A DNA stretch of 32,522 nt from Candidatus Bathyarchaeota archaeon. GTDB lineage: Archaea > Thermoproteota > Bathyarchaeia > Bathyarchaeales > Bathycorpusculaceae. Within the stretch, counting starts at the first letter, position 1. Every line of letters begins with the position of its first letter. Both the position numbers and the translations under genes were made by a program. The notes under the pieces were generated by a model that made no database searches, was not told where the DNA came from, and was given only the letters and a program-made list of their open reading frames with translations. Below, in pieces: positions 10,512-19,596 of the stretch. Location of the stretch: assembly GCA_026414525.1 (NCBI GenBank), contig JAOAIV010000005.1, positions 1-32,522 on the forward strand. The letters are read 5' to 3'.

Positions 10512-11220
10512 TCCCCCCCTGTGTATAACATACTGTCCCATAGTCGAATATATCATCAACAGCGTGATCAGCGGGTTCTTCATTTATAGAATCGCCTGTT
10601 AACCATCGTTTGCCTTTTTGTATCAGTATTTTTTGAAGTTCATCACCGAGAAAAGTTATGAGGAACCCTTCGGTTGAAGTATTATATCGCTTAAAGCGTG
10701 CATCAAAAATAACTGCAACATCGGAGCATAACGCTTGTTTGATTATGAGACCGTCGATGATCGCATCAAAAGAATCAACAATTAATTGCGGCGGGGTCAT
10801 GACAAGCTTGGTTGATGTGAAATTAGCCATGGCACTAAGGAAAGATGTCAGCACTATCGACCCCATTTCTTCTATGGCAGATCTCTGGATCTCTGGAGTA
10901 ACCTCCATGCCATTGGTCATTAACTCAGCGATTCTCGCACATTCCTTTTCCTCGAAAATCAGCATGACATCGCAGTCCGCTGCACCTCTCAATTGCATGA
11001 ACACAGCAGCGACAATAGTATCGTGTTTTCCGTAGATGCTTGGAACAAGGTGGGGGGATGTCATGTGAACACGGGGCAACTCGATTGCAATAGGTTCTTG
11101 CAATACTTGAGAAAGTGCAGTAGTTGCATGGCCAGCGCCCATGTTACCAATTTCGAGTAGTATATCGCGATCTGTAAGTGATTCAAAGTTATCTATTTTA
11201 GAAGAGACCAATTCATTCAT
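10489..11220 (-). CDS. cheC: CheC family CheY-P phosphatase, paralog B
   Basis: DILLEIGNMGAGHATTALS (site 1) and SAIEEMGSIVLTSFLSAMANFT (site 2). Confidence 0.9.
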   Translation of the reverse strand: MNELVSSKIDNFESLTDRDILLEIGNMGAGHATTALSQVLQEPIAIELPRVHMTSPHLVPSIYGKHDTIVAAVFMQLRGAADCDVMLIFEEKECARIAELMTNGMEVTPEIQRSAIEEMGSIVLTSFLSAMANFTSTKLVMTPPQLIVDSFDAIIDGLIIKQALCSDVAVIFDARFKRYNTSTEGFLITFLGDELQKILIQKGKRWLTGDSINEEPADHAVDDIFDYGTVCYTQGGNVRDGNG

Positions 11221-11960
11221 TAAAGTTCACCAGCCACCTTACTTTTTCGCCTAGTCTTGTCCTGAGCCTTCGTTTCGATTGCCAGATCTCCGGCGAAAAT
11301 CAATTCAACATCACTTCGCTTTCCAGCTTTTTTACTAGAAACTTTGGAACTGTTTATGAGTAATTCCTGAAGTTCATAACTGGGGAATATCATGAGTTGA
11401 GCAGGGGCATAATAACCGCCTTTGCGTTTGAAGCAGGTGTCTATGACTAATGCTTCCCCAGTTGTTCTTGCCAATTTGCCAACGAAGTCGCTAATTATGG
11501 AGTCGAAAGGCGCGCCGATTAAAAGCGGCGGAGTTGAAACCAGGTTTATTCCTGTGAAATCCGAAATTGCTGTCAGGAATGAACCTATTAGAATGTTGCC
11601 AAGTTCCTCAATAGCGGATAATTCAATAGAAGATTCATGCTCTACATAAGAGAGACTCCTTGTCATAAGCGTGGTAATCTCTTTCAGTTCAAGCATTTCG
11701 AAGATGAACAGAAAGTGGCATTCTACGTTTTCTGTGAGATGAATGTAAACTGCAGTTGCAGGCGTGTTCTGACCGTGATAAAACTTCGGCAGCATACCCG
11801 GCGGGATCATGCCAACACGAGGAACATCAATCGTCACAGGTTGCTTAAGAATCTTTGATAATGAGTTGGCAGCATGTTTCGCGCCGATATTGCCTAATTC
11901 AAGAAGTATTTTTAATTTTTTCTTCTCCAAGGCTTTACTTGATTTATTTTTAACTTTCAT
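11220..11960 (-). CDS. cheC: CheC family CheY-P phosphatase, paralog A
   Basis: KILLELGNIGAKHAANSLS and SAIEELGNILIGSFLTAISDFT repeats; one-base overlap with the next cheC. Confidence 0.9.
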   Translation of the reverse strand: MKVKNKSSKALEKKKLKILLELGNIGAKHAANSLSKILKQPVTIDVPRVGMIPPGMLPKFYHGQNTPATAVYIHLTENVECHFLFIFEMLELKEITTLMTRSLSYVEHESSIELSAIEELGNILIGSFLTAISDFTGINLVSTPPLLIGAPFDSIISDFVGKLARTTGEALVIDTCFKRKGGYYAPAQLMIFPSYELQELLINSSKVSSKKAGKRSDVELIFAGDLAIETKAQDKTRRKSKVAGEL

Positions 11961-11962
11961 TC

Positions 11963-12589
11963 TTATAGCTCCCTTATTTCTCCATTAGAAAGACGAACAG
12001 TTACAGTTCCATTTCCAATGTCAAATTCGACTCTCCGCCCGAGTGAACCTCCAACATCTTCTGCGACCAGCTTAATCCGATGATCTTTCAATGCCGCTTT
12101 GACTGCATCAACATTCTTCTTGCCTACGTGCTGATCATTGTTGTTTAAATTTGGGAGTATACAAGCACCACCTGCTATTTTTGCATAAAGAAAGGTGTCT
12201 TTTCCGCTAATTTGCCGCAAAGCTTCCGCGAGAGTTGGTACAGCAGTATCGGCGAATTTTCCTGGAATGTAATCTTGCGACTTAATGACGTTTGGAAGCA
12301 TAATATGCGCTAATCCACCGCATTTGTGTAGTGGATCATACATGCAAATAGCTACGCATGACCCAACATTGGTGACGAATTTAACCGGTTTATTTTCAAT
12401 TTTTATCTCTGCCATTGCTACACGCACTTCCGATATAGGAAGATGCATTTGAAGGCTTGTTAAATGTTGTAATACCGGCTGTGCATGGGTGATTGGTTGC
12501 TCGGGCAATCTCTGCAGCTCTTTGATGCTGCTTAACGGTACAGTTGTTTCTACTTTTACTTCTAGGGGATCTACCACATTGGGTGCCAA
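11963..12589 (-). CDS. cheD: Chemoreceptor glutamine deamidase CheD, with an N-terminal extension of about 50 aa
   Basis: VTNVGSCVAICMYDP and GGLAHIMLP (catalytic Cys and His) plus KIAGGACILP. Confidence 0.92.
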   Translation of the reverse strand: MAPNVVDPLEVKVETTVPLSSIKELQRLPEQPITHAQPVLQHLTSLQMHLPISEVRVAMAEIKIENKPVKFVTNVGSCVAICMYDPLHKCGGLAHIMLPNVIKSQDYIPGKFADTAVPTLAEALRQISGKDTFLYAKIAGGACILPNLNNNDQHVGKKNVDAVKAALKDHRIKLVAEDVGGSLGRRVEFDIGNGTVTVRLSNGEIREL

Positions 12590-12598
12590 AGTTGTTCC

Positions 12599-12985
12599 TC
12601 AGCAGTACTTCGCAAGTGCTTCCATTACTTTCTCAGGCTGAAAGGGTTTCACAATGAAATCTTTTGCGCCTGCTTTGAGTGCTTCGGCTATTAGGGCTTG
12701 CTGACCGTATGAACTTACCATCACGATTTTTGCTGTGGGATTTGCCGCTACTATTTGTTTTAGGGCTTCGATACCATCTTTTGCTTTTGTTCCTGGTGGC
12801 ATGACAATGTCCATTAGAACGAGGTCAGGTTTTGTTTGCTGGAATTTCTGTATGGCTTCGTCGCCGTTGGATGCTTCGGCGATTACTTTGTGTCCGGATT
12901 CTATGATGATTTTTGTGAGTACTGCTCTCATGAATTTGGCATCATCTACTACGAGGACTGTCCCCATATTGTTCTTGCCTCGCAT
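12599..12985 (-). CDS. cheY: Chemotaxis response regulator CheY
   Basis: VLVVDDAKFMR, LVLMDIVMP phospho-Asp, VSS and KPF motifs. ATG at 12967 (MGTVLVVDD) may be the true start. Confidence 0.93.
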   Translation of the reverse strand: MRGKNNMGTVLVVDDAKFMRAVLTKIIIESGHKVIAEASNGDEAIQKFQQTKPDLVLMDIVMPPGTKAKDGIEALKQIVAANPTAKIVMVSSYGQQALIAEALKAGAKDFIVKPFQPEKVMEALAKYC

Positions 12986-13271
12986 GCACTTCTTTTTTTA
13001 TTCGGTATCAGAATATAAAAATATTATGTATTACGATACACTATTATGTATAATCTTGACTTGCAGAAAACACATAAAAACCAAACAAAAAATTCCATAG
13101 AAACAACCATCACAGGCCACAACAAAAAAACCGAGTTTTTATCAAATTTTAAATACGTATTCTCCTTTCATAAAATCTATTTAAATAATTTTAAAACTGT
13201 AGTATTCCAAATTTACTTGGAACAAAACATCGTTATAAACAAGACTAGAACACATAGATAGTGAGGAAAAA

Positions 13272-13670
13272 ATGAGCGTGAACATTGAATTAGAGCAATT
13301 ACAAAATGAAAAAACACGCTTAGAAGAGGAAGCGCGAGACCTAGACGAAGAAATAAAACAGTTAGAAATCCGTTTAAAACTGCTCAGCGAAAAAATAGCA
13401 ATACATGAACTGAGAAAGAAAAACGCCGCTAAAAAAGAAACCATAAATCAACTACAATACAAAATCAATCTATTAGAAACACAACTAGAACAATTATCAA
13501 CAACAGACAAAAGCAGCACAGTTATAGACGAAAACAGTGAAATCGCAAAAGAAGTGCCCGCCATACAAAATGACGACACCATAACTATAACCGCAGTAGG
13601 CGACAATGAAGGAATAATAGAAAATTTTGAAAAAGAATATGCAAAGAAAAAGCACACCATACATTTTTAA
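13272..13670 (+). CDS. Coiled-coil protein, 132 aa, unknown function
   Basis: ATG after GTGAGG; heptad-rich E/K/L sequence; divergent from cheY. Confidence 0.65.
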   Translation: MSVNIELEQLQNEKTRLEEEARDLDEEIKQLEIRLKLLSEKIAIHELRKKNAAKKETINQLQYKINLLETQLEQLSTTDKSSTVIDENSEIAKEVPAIQNDDTITITAVGDNEGIIENFEKEYAKKKHTIHF

Positions 13671-13773
13671 AGCTACATCAGAACTCAGTCATTAAAGCCT
13701 CGATTACAATTTAGCTTCCTAGCTTCCCCATGACAAATTTTAAAAATGCCGCCTCATCCAATTATAATCATAT

Positions 13774-14415
13774 ATGAACATAAAACTCTGCTTCTTAGTT
13801 ACCCTGCTTACTTTATCATTCGCGGTGAACACTACAGTTGCTGAGATTCGGGTTGGAGTGAAAAAAGGCGACTGGATAGAATATCGAGCGGCTTTCACTG
13901 GTACACCACCTGCGGGACATGAAGTAACTTGGGCAAGAACAGAAGTCCTCGATGTTCAAGGGACAGTAATCAACCTGCAGGTTACGACAAAATTTTCTAA
14001 TGGAACATTATGGAATGAAACGATCACGCTGAATCTCGCGACAGGCCAGCTTGGAGATGAGTTTATAATTCCTTCGAACTTGAATGTAGGAGACGCATTT
14101 TTTGATAAGTATCATGGTAACGTAACTATCAGTAAAATCGAGGAGAAAACTTACTCAGGCGCTGTACGCAAAGTTATATCCGCAACTGCAGCGCAAAGCA
14201 CCTATTATTGGGATCAAGCCACAGGTGTTTTAGTTGAAGGTATCTCTGAGTTCCCAGAATATACTATTCACTCGATAGCTGAAAAGACCAACATGTGGCA
14301 ACCTCAAATATTCAGCGTGGAACCAACAGTTTTCTATACACTCACAATTCTGGTTGTCATTCTGATGATTGCTGCGCTAGCCATTCTTACGATGCAGCGT
14401 AAAAAGAAACATTAA
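13774..14415 (+). CDS. Secreted or membrane-anchored protein, 213 aa
   Basis: N-terminal signal-like helix, beta-rich ectodomain, C-terminal TM helix followed by MQRKKKH. Confidence 0.75.
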   Translation: MNIKLCFLVTLLTLSFAVNTTVAEIRVGVKKGDWIEYRAAFTGTPPAGHEVTWARTEVLDVQGTVINLQVTTKFSNGTLWNETITLNLATGQLGDEFIIPSNLNVGDAFFDKYHGNVTISKIEEKTYSGAVRKVISATAAQSTYYWDQATGVLVEGISEFPEYTIHSIAEKTNMWQPQIFSVEPTVFYTLTILVVILMIAALAILTMQRKKKH

Positions 14416-15521
14416 ACGGATAGTTCCTCTGCCAAAGACGTCTCCGGATACGGAAAGACATGCGCTTTTTCTGGTTCAAAGCTTAATGTGATGCTTGCGC
14501 CAACATCAAACCAATTCTCGGTTAGAGAAGGCCGAATAACAATTAGAGAATCGTCGCTTTTCAGCTTAATCTCATATCTCACGAATGTGCCTTCAAACGA
14601 GATTTTTTCAACAACGCCTTTAAGTACATTTTCGCTTTGTGTCTTTTGTCTAGTCATGAAAACTTCAGGTCTTACTGCAACAACGGCCCTTTCGCCTTTC
14701 TTTAGGCCTTCTCCTAAAACTTTGACTTTGTCTCCACCACGCAGTTCTATTAACAACTCGCGGTCTTTAACTTCCATAACCGAACCTTCAAGAAAGTTTG
14801 ATTCTCCAATAAAATATGCGACAAAAAGACTGTTAGGCTTCATGTAAAGCTCTTGTGGCGTGCCAACCTGCACGATTTTCCCTTTTTTCATAACCGCGAT
14901 TCTATCCGAGATTGACATGGCCTCCGCTTGATCATGGGTAACATGAATAGCGGTCAAATTCAGGTCTTTTGCCATTCTACGCATTTCATATCTTATCTCA
15001 TTTCTAACTTTCGCATCTAATTGACCGAGCGGCTCGTCCAGAAGCAAGGTCTTAGCGCCAGCGGCCAGCGCACGTGCAACGGCTATCCGTTGCATCATGC
15101 CGCCGCTTAGCTCATTTGGATAAGCATTTAAGCGTTCATGAAGCTTAACAAGCTCCAGCACCTCATGCCCTATTGTTCCAGCAGCCTTTAAGTCGAAGTT
15201 CTTTACTCGAGGGCCATAATTCACGTTTTCCCAAACAGTCATGTGGGGAAATAACGCGAAAGTTTGAAAAACAAACCCGATTTCCCGGTCTTCAGGCGGG
15301 ACATTATCCACGCGTCTGCCGCCGATATAGATTTCGCCGCTGTCTGGCTCAATTAGCCCGGCTATAAGGCGTAGCAGGGTGGTTTTTCCGCATCCGCTTG
15401 GCCCCAACAGCGAAAAATATTCCTTGTCATGGATTACGAGGTTAACATTATCCAAAGCGACGATGTTTCCAAACTTTTTTGTTAAGTTTACAACACGGAC
15501 TTCAGGCATTTTGATCCACAC
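14412..15521 (-). CDS. ABC transporter ATP-binding protein (Fe3+/spermidine/sulfate/tungstate-type with C-terminal TOBE domain)
   Basis: Walker A GPSGCGKTT, signature LSGGMMQR, Walker B LLLDEPLGQLD, H-loop THDQAEA. Confidence 0.94.
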   Translation of the reverse strand: MWIKMPEVRVVNLTKKFGNIVALDNVNLVIHDKEYFSLLGPSGCGKTTLLRLIAGLIEPDSGEIYIGGRRVDNVPPEDREIGFVFQTFALFPHMTVWENVNYGPRVKNFDLKAAGTIGHEVLELVKLHERLNAYPNELSGGMMQRIAVARALAAGAKTLLLDEPLGQLDAKVRNEIRYEMRRMAKDLNLTAIHVTHDQAEAMSISDRIAVMKKGKIVQVGTPQELYMKPNSLFVAYFIGESNFLEGSVMEVKDRELLIELRGGDKVKVLGEGLKKGERAVVAVRPEVFMTRQKTQSENVLKGVVEKISFEGTFVRYEIKLKSDDSLIVIRPSLTENWFDVGASITLSFEPEKAHVFPYPETSLAEELSV

Positions 15522-15566
15522 CTTCCAGCTTACACTCTTGATGCAGAGAGCTATAATTTTTTCATA

Positions 15567-17219
15567 TCAATATCGACCTTTTCCTTTAGTAACTAGTCTT
15601 AGCAATAGGAGAATCAGGAAGGAAAACACTATTAGAATTCCACAGCCCAATCCAACAACTGAAGGGGTAATATTTGTATTTAAAGCAGGATTCTGTAGTG
15701 CTCTTACCCAATTAACTATAACGACCGGCGCAGTCTGCAAATTTGTCACAACCGCCAAAGTGGCGCCTGTTTCACTTACGCTTCTGGTGAAAACCATTAT
15801 AGCGCCTGAAAGAATTGAATACTTGGTTAGCGGTAACATTATTGTTCGAAATACGGCGAATGGTTTAGCGCCTAGAGTTCTTGCCGCGTCTTCTATGTCT
15901 ATACTTATCCTCTCAAAAGCCGCGGATATCGACCTCACAATGTATGGATAAGTGATTGCAAGGTGAGCGAAGATTAGAAGTATAAATTCAGGTATGAAAG
16001 CAAAGTTTTGCCAGAAAAATTTAAGGGAAACACCCAAAGCGATAGACGGCACTATCAACGGCACGTTAATGAGTAGATCCAGTATAGTTGAGATGGCGCC
16101 GCCAAATTTCTTCCGCGCAATCAATATCGCCATGGGCAAGCCAACGACAAAGCCGATAAGCGTAACAATTGCGCCCAAAAGGTATGAAATAAACAGGCTT
16201 TGCCAATAATTTACCCACACACCTGAACTTGAAATCGCCGCTGAAAAAGTGTCTGTGAACAGTGCTTGAAAAGCGGGCAATGCAACAAAAAGAGAGGGAA
16301 GCAATACTATCACAAGAAAAACAAGTAGGGTAACAGTGTTCCTTGCCGCAGTGGCCTTTGAGTAACTGAATTTTCTTTCCATGGTCGGCCAGACTCGGTT
16401 GAATGGTAATCTCAGCCTTGAACCTAAAATGCGAATCAGAGCAAAAATCGAAAGAGACGTAACTATCAGTATTAGGCTTGCGAACACTGTAGCGCCCTCA
16501 TATGTAGCTTGAGAAACCAAACCGCTGGAATACGCATTTTTCATGTTTTGTAGAAACACTGGGCCATTCTCGAATAATCCGGCAACGATAAACGTTGCGC
16601 CGGTTTCTGAAAGGGACCTTGCAAACGAGAGAATAAAAGCGGCTATCAATGCAGGTTTAAGTATGGGAAAAGTAACTGTTCGCGCTGCTATTAAAGGTGC
16701 TGCGCCAAGTGTTCTGGATGCTTGCTCATATTCGCGCTTATAGTCAAGTAATGCGCCGACAAAAACGCGGACTACAATGGGATAGGAGAACGTGAAATGA
16801 AGAAGCGCAACAAGTAACCAGCCTGTCGAAATCAGTGAACCGCCGAAAAGTGCAGATAACCCCCCAGGCCCATTCCAGAATAGTAGCAGTGAATAGCCAA
16901 GCGCTGCGGTTGGCACTATAAACGGTATGTCTGCGAAGGTGTCGAGAACATTAAGCCATTTTGACTTGCCGCGCGTAATGAGCCAAGCTAATGGGACTCC
17001 TGCTGCTACATCTAATGCAGAAACAAGTAATGCAATCGCAAAGGAATTTACTACTGCATTCAGTGCCCGCTGCATGAGTGCTGGTTGGTCGAGGACCTCT
17101 TGGATGGCGCTCAATTTTGTGAAGATTCCAATTATAGGCGGCAGCAGGATTAATGCGAAGAAAACTGCGACTGCGGCAAGGTACATGGCGTATTTTATTG
17201 GCTTCTTAGCCGACATCAC
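15567..17219 (-). CDS. ABC transporter permease with two fused permease domains (FbpB/ThiP-like)
   Basis: About 12 hydrophobic segments and two EAA-like loops (EQASRTLGAAPLIAARTVTFPILKP; EDAARTLGAKPFAVFRTIMLPLTK). Confidence 0.92.
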   Translation of the reverse strand: MMSAKKPIKYAMYLAAVAVFFALILLPPIIGIFTKLSAIQEVLDQPALMQRALNAVVNSFAIALLVSALDVAAGVPLAWLITRGKSKWLNVLDTFADIPFIVPTAALGYSLLLFWNGPGGLSALFGGSLISTGWLLVALLHFTFSYPIVVRVFVGALLDYKREYEQASRTLGAAPLIAARTVTFPILKPALIAAFILSFARSLSETGATFIVAGLFENGPVFLQNMKNAYSSGLVSQATYEGATVFASLILIVTSLSIFALIRILGSRLRLPFNRVWPTMERKFSYSKATAARNTVTLLVFLVIVLLPSLFVALPAFQALFTDTFSAAISSSGVWVNYWQSLFISYLLGAIVTLIGFVVGLPMAILIARKKFGGAISTILDLLINVPLIVPSIALGVSLKFFWQNFAFIPEFILLIFAHLAITYPYIVRSISAAFERISIDIEDAARTLGAKPFAVFRTIMLPLTKYSILSGAIMVFTRSVSETGATLAVVTNLQTAPVVIVNWVRALQNPALNTNITPSVVGLGCGILIVFSFLILLLLRLVTKGKGRY

Positions 17220-17434
17220 GTTTAGAATGTTACCGATTTTGCGGCGAAACAGCTTTCCTCCTCCAATTTTGTATATTTAATATATTGTTTCTATACTGTG
17301 ATGCCAGGGCTCTATTCTCCCCTCGAACCCAAATAGTACTCTATTTAGCCATCCAGACTTTATATATAATTCATAAATATTTTGTGCACCGCTATTGTGG
17401 AAATGTTAAAAGAAAATAGCGAATAGCGGCGCTT

Positions 17435-17835
17435 TCACTTTTTGGTCTCTGGCGTCTCTATTAATTCAATGTGTTCCATCAGGGTCTTCCACAAACGCTA
17501 TTAACGAAACTGTGGCGGCGAGTCTAAACGGCTCATCTGTTATTGTGACTCCCGCTTTTCTCATAGCCCCAATTGTTTGCTGCATGTCTTTAGCTTCGAA
17601 GGCTATGTTATCAAACACGTGATGCTCATAGTCTGCTTGGATAAACTTCTTTTGGTTGCGGTAGAAGGTTAATTTAAGCGTTGCGCCCCTTGCCTTCAGG
17701 ATCTCTGAGGAAAGCGATCTCGGCGTTGTTTTGCGGGATTTCTCGGCGGCTTACAAGTTTAAGCCCTAAAAAGCGAGGGTAGAAATCGATAGATCTTTCC
17801 ATGTTGCTTGTTCGGATGCTTGTGTAAACAAACAC
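17435..17835 (-). pseudogene. VOC/glyoxalase-like gene disrupted by two frame breaks
   Basis: Reverse-strand frames joined across breaks: VFVYTSIRTSNMERSIDFYPRFLGLKLVSRREIPQNNAEIAFLRDPEGKG | ATLKLTFYRNQKKFIQADYEHHVFDNIAFEAKDMQQTIGAMRKAGVTITDEPFRLAATVSLIAFVEDPDGTH | IELIETPETKK stop. Breaks near 17686-17689 (C4 run) and 17466-17470. Confidence 0.75.
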
Positions 17836-17909
17836 CGCTTTTTACTTATATGTGGAGCGCGTAGTATAAAGACGTTTTGACTTTAAAGCAAACGGTGCCA
17901 AAATGGAAT

Positions 17910-18356
17910 TTAGAGAGAATTGCTCATTGCTTCATCTAGCGTTTGATTGACAAGAGCGTCTGCCCTTTGGATGTAATGGTTAGTTCGAGGCACACTAACA
18001 AAACTTGCTTTTTTGAAGCAGCGACTTAATTCTTTGGCTTTGCTCCAAAGTTTTTTCAGCGCAGAATTTTTCACCGAGTATTCTCCAGTAAGCTGCTTGG
18101 TTACCAGTTCACTGTCAAGATAACAAATGACTTCTTCGACATTATTGTTTACTGCAAATTGCAACGCTGCTATCAGCGCTTCATATTCAGCTTGATTATT
18201 GGTTCGTATGCCGAGGTAACGTGAATTCACAGTTATGATTTGACCATTATCCAGCATAGCTATGAACGCTGCCGCTGCTGGTCCAGGATTTCCTCTTGCA
18301 CCGCCATCGGAAAAAAGCAGCAATTTTTTTTGTATTATGCTTCCTCCAGTATTCAA
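17910..18356 (-). CDS. rnhA: Ribonuclease HI-like (RNase H)
   Basis: LLFSDGGARGNPGPAAAAFI, NNQAEYEALIAAL and CYLDSELV motifs. Confidence 0.9.
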   Translation of the reverse strand: MNTGGSIIQKKLLLFSDGGARGNPGPAAAAFIAMLDNGQIITVNSRYLGIRTNNQAEYEALIAALQFAVNNNVEEVICYLDSELVTKQLTGEYSVKNSALKKLWSKAKELSRCFKKASFVSVPRTNHYIQRADALVNQTLDEAMSNSL

Positions 18357-18439
18357 TATTGCCGTTCACTTTATGTGTTGCTAGCTCCTTTTTTGAGTAT
18401 TATTTTCTTTTTGGTAAACTTCGCAATTGACTGGGGCAC

Positions 18440-18455
18440 AGAAATTTTATATAAC
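18440..18455 (+). promoter_or_regulatory. Putative TATA box for the class II aldolase gene
   Basis: AGAAATTTTATATAACG about 40-50 nt upstream of the GTG start. Confidence 0.4.
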
Positions 18456-18493
18456 GTGCTACACCCACTCCATGTATGTTTAAAAGTTAACAT

Positions 18494-19423
18494 GTGGTGA
18501 ACAAAGTGCTTGTTACAAACAAGGATTTGATGGTTCCTGCGAGAAAAAAGGGCTATGCCATCGGCGCTTTTAACGTCCAAAACCTCGAAAGCACGTTAGC
18601 CATCGTTGAGGCGGCAACAGAAGAGAAATCTCCAGTAATAATGCAGATAACGCCAAGCGTCATCAAATACGCAGGCTTGGCATACATAACCAGCATTGTG
18701 AAAACCGCTGCGCAATCAGCACCCGTGCCAATAGCCATACACCTTGACCATGGAGAAGACTTTGAAACAGCTGCAAAATGCATCGAAGCCGGCTTCACTT
18801 CAGTCATGATTGACGGCTCATTCCTGAGTTTTGAGGAAAACATTGCATTAACGAAGCGCGTGGTGGATGTTGCACATCGGAAGGGTGTTTCAGTCGAAGC
18901 TGAGTTGGGCAAACTTGCAGGTGTAGAAGAGCGCAGCGTCGAAGAAAAAGAAGCCATCCTCACAGATCCAGATGCAGCAGCCGAGTTTGCCGAGAAAACA
19001 GGCGTGGACGCTTTGGCAGTTGCCATAGGCACATCACATGGCGCTTACAAGTTTAAAAGCGAAGCTAAACTGGATTTAGAGCGGCTGAAAGCTATAAGCA
19101 TGAAAGTGGCTATTCCGCTTGTTTTGCATGGCGCTTCGAACGTGCCGCAGTGGATCGTTGAAAAGGCCAACAAGTATGGCGCAGAGCTCAGTGGCGCAAA
19201 GGGTATACCGGAAGAGCAGATAAAGCAAGCTATCGCACTTGGCATCGCAAAAATCAACATCGATACAGACTTGCGCTTAGCATTCACGGCCACAGTTCGC
19301 GAAGTATTAACGAATTCGCCTAAAGAATTTGACCCGCGGAAAATCTTGGGACCCGCAAAAGACGCCATGAAAGAAGTAGCAAAAAGCAAAATGCGCCTCT
19401 TTGGAAGCTCAGGAAAAGCATAA
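18494..19423 (+). CDS. fba: Class II fructose-bisphosphate aldolase
   Basis: GTG start; GAFNVQNLE, IHLDHGEDF (metal site), EAELGKLAGVEE, AIGTSHGAYK, LHGASN, KINIDTDLR. Confidence 0.93.
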   Translation: MVNKVLVTNKDLMVPARKKGYAIGAFNVQNLESTLAIVEAATEEKSPVIMQITPSVIKYAGLAYITSIVKTAAQSAPVPIAIHLDHGEDFETAAKCIEAGFTSVMIDGSFLSFEENIALTKRVVDVAHRKGVSVEAELGKLAGVEERSVEEKEAILTDPDAAAEFAEKTGVDALAVAIGTSHGAYKFKSEAKLDLERLKAISMKVAIPLVLHGASNVPQWIVEKANKYGAELSGAKGIPEEQIKQAIALGIAKINIDTDLRLAFTATVREVLTNSPKEFDPRKILGPAKDAMKEVAKSKMRLFGSSGKA

Positions 19424-19596
19424 CCTCAAAAATTTTCCTTTTTTCACGTAACTAAAATTTTACATAGGGTTTGTTAATAAATTCTTGGAGGACTAAAACG
19501 CATTTTGTGTATGTAAATCCGTTTTCGCGGTCATTAATGGCAAAAAGTTAAAACAGAACAGTGAACCATCCCTTTGCAAAGAAGGAGCGAAGCAGC

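Noticed and set aside
10511-10583. Upstream start for CheR (MKNPLITLLMIYSTMGQYVIHRGG...)
   Set aside because: Would overlap cheC by about 95 nt and is not CheR-like; ATG at 10511 is more plausible.
15379-15951. 190-aa plus-strand ORF across the ABC ATPase/permease junction
   Set aside because: Antisense to two well-supported genes; no family motif.
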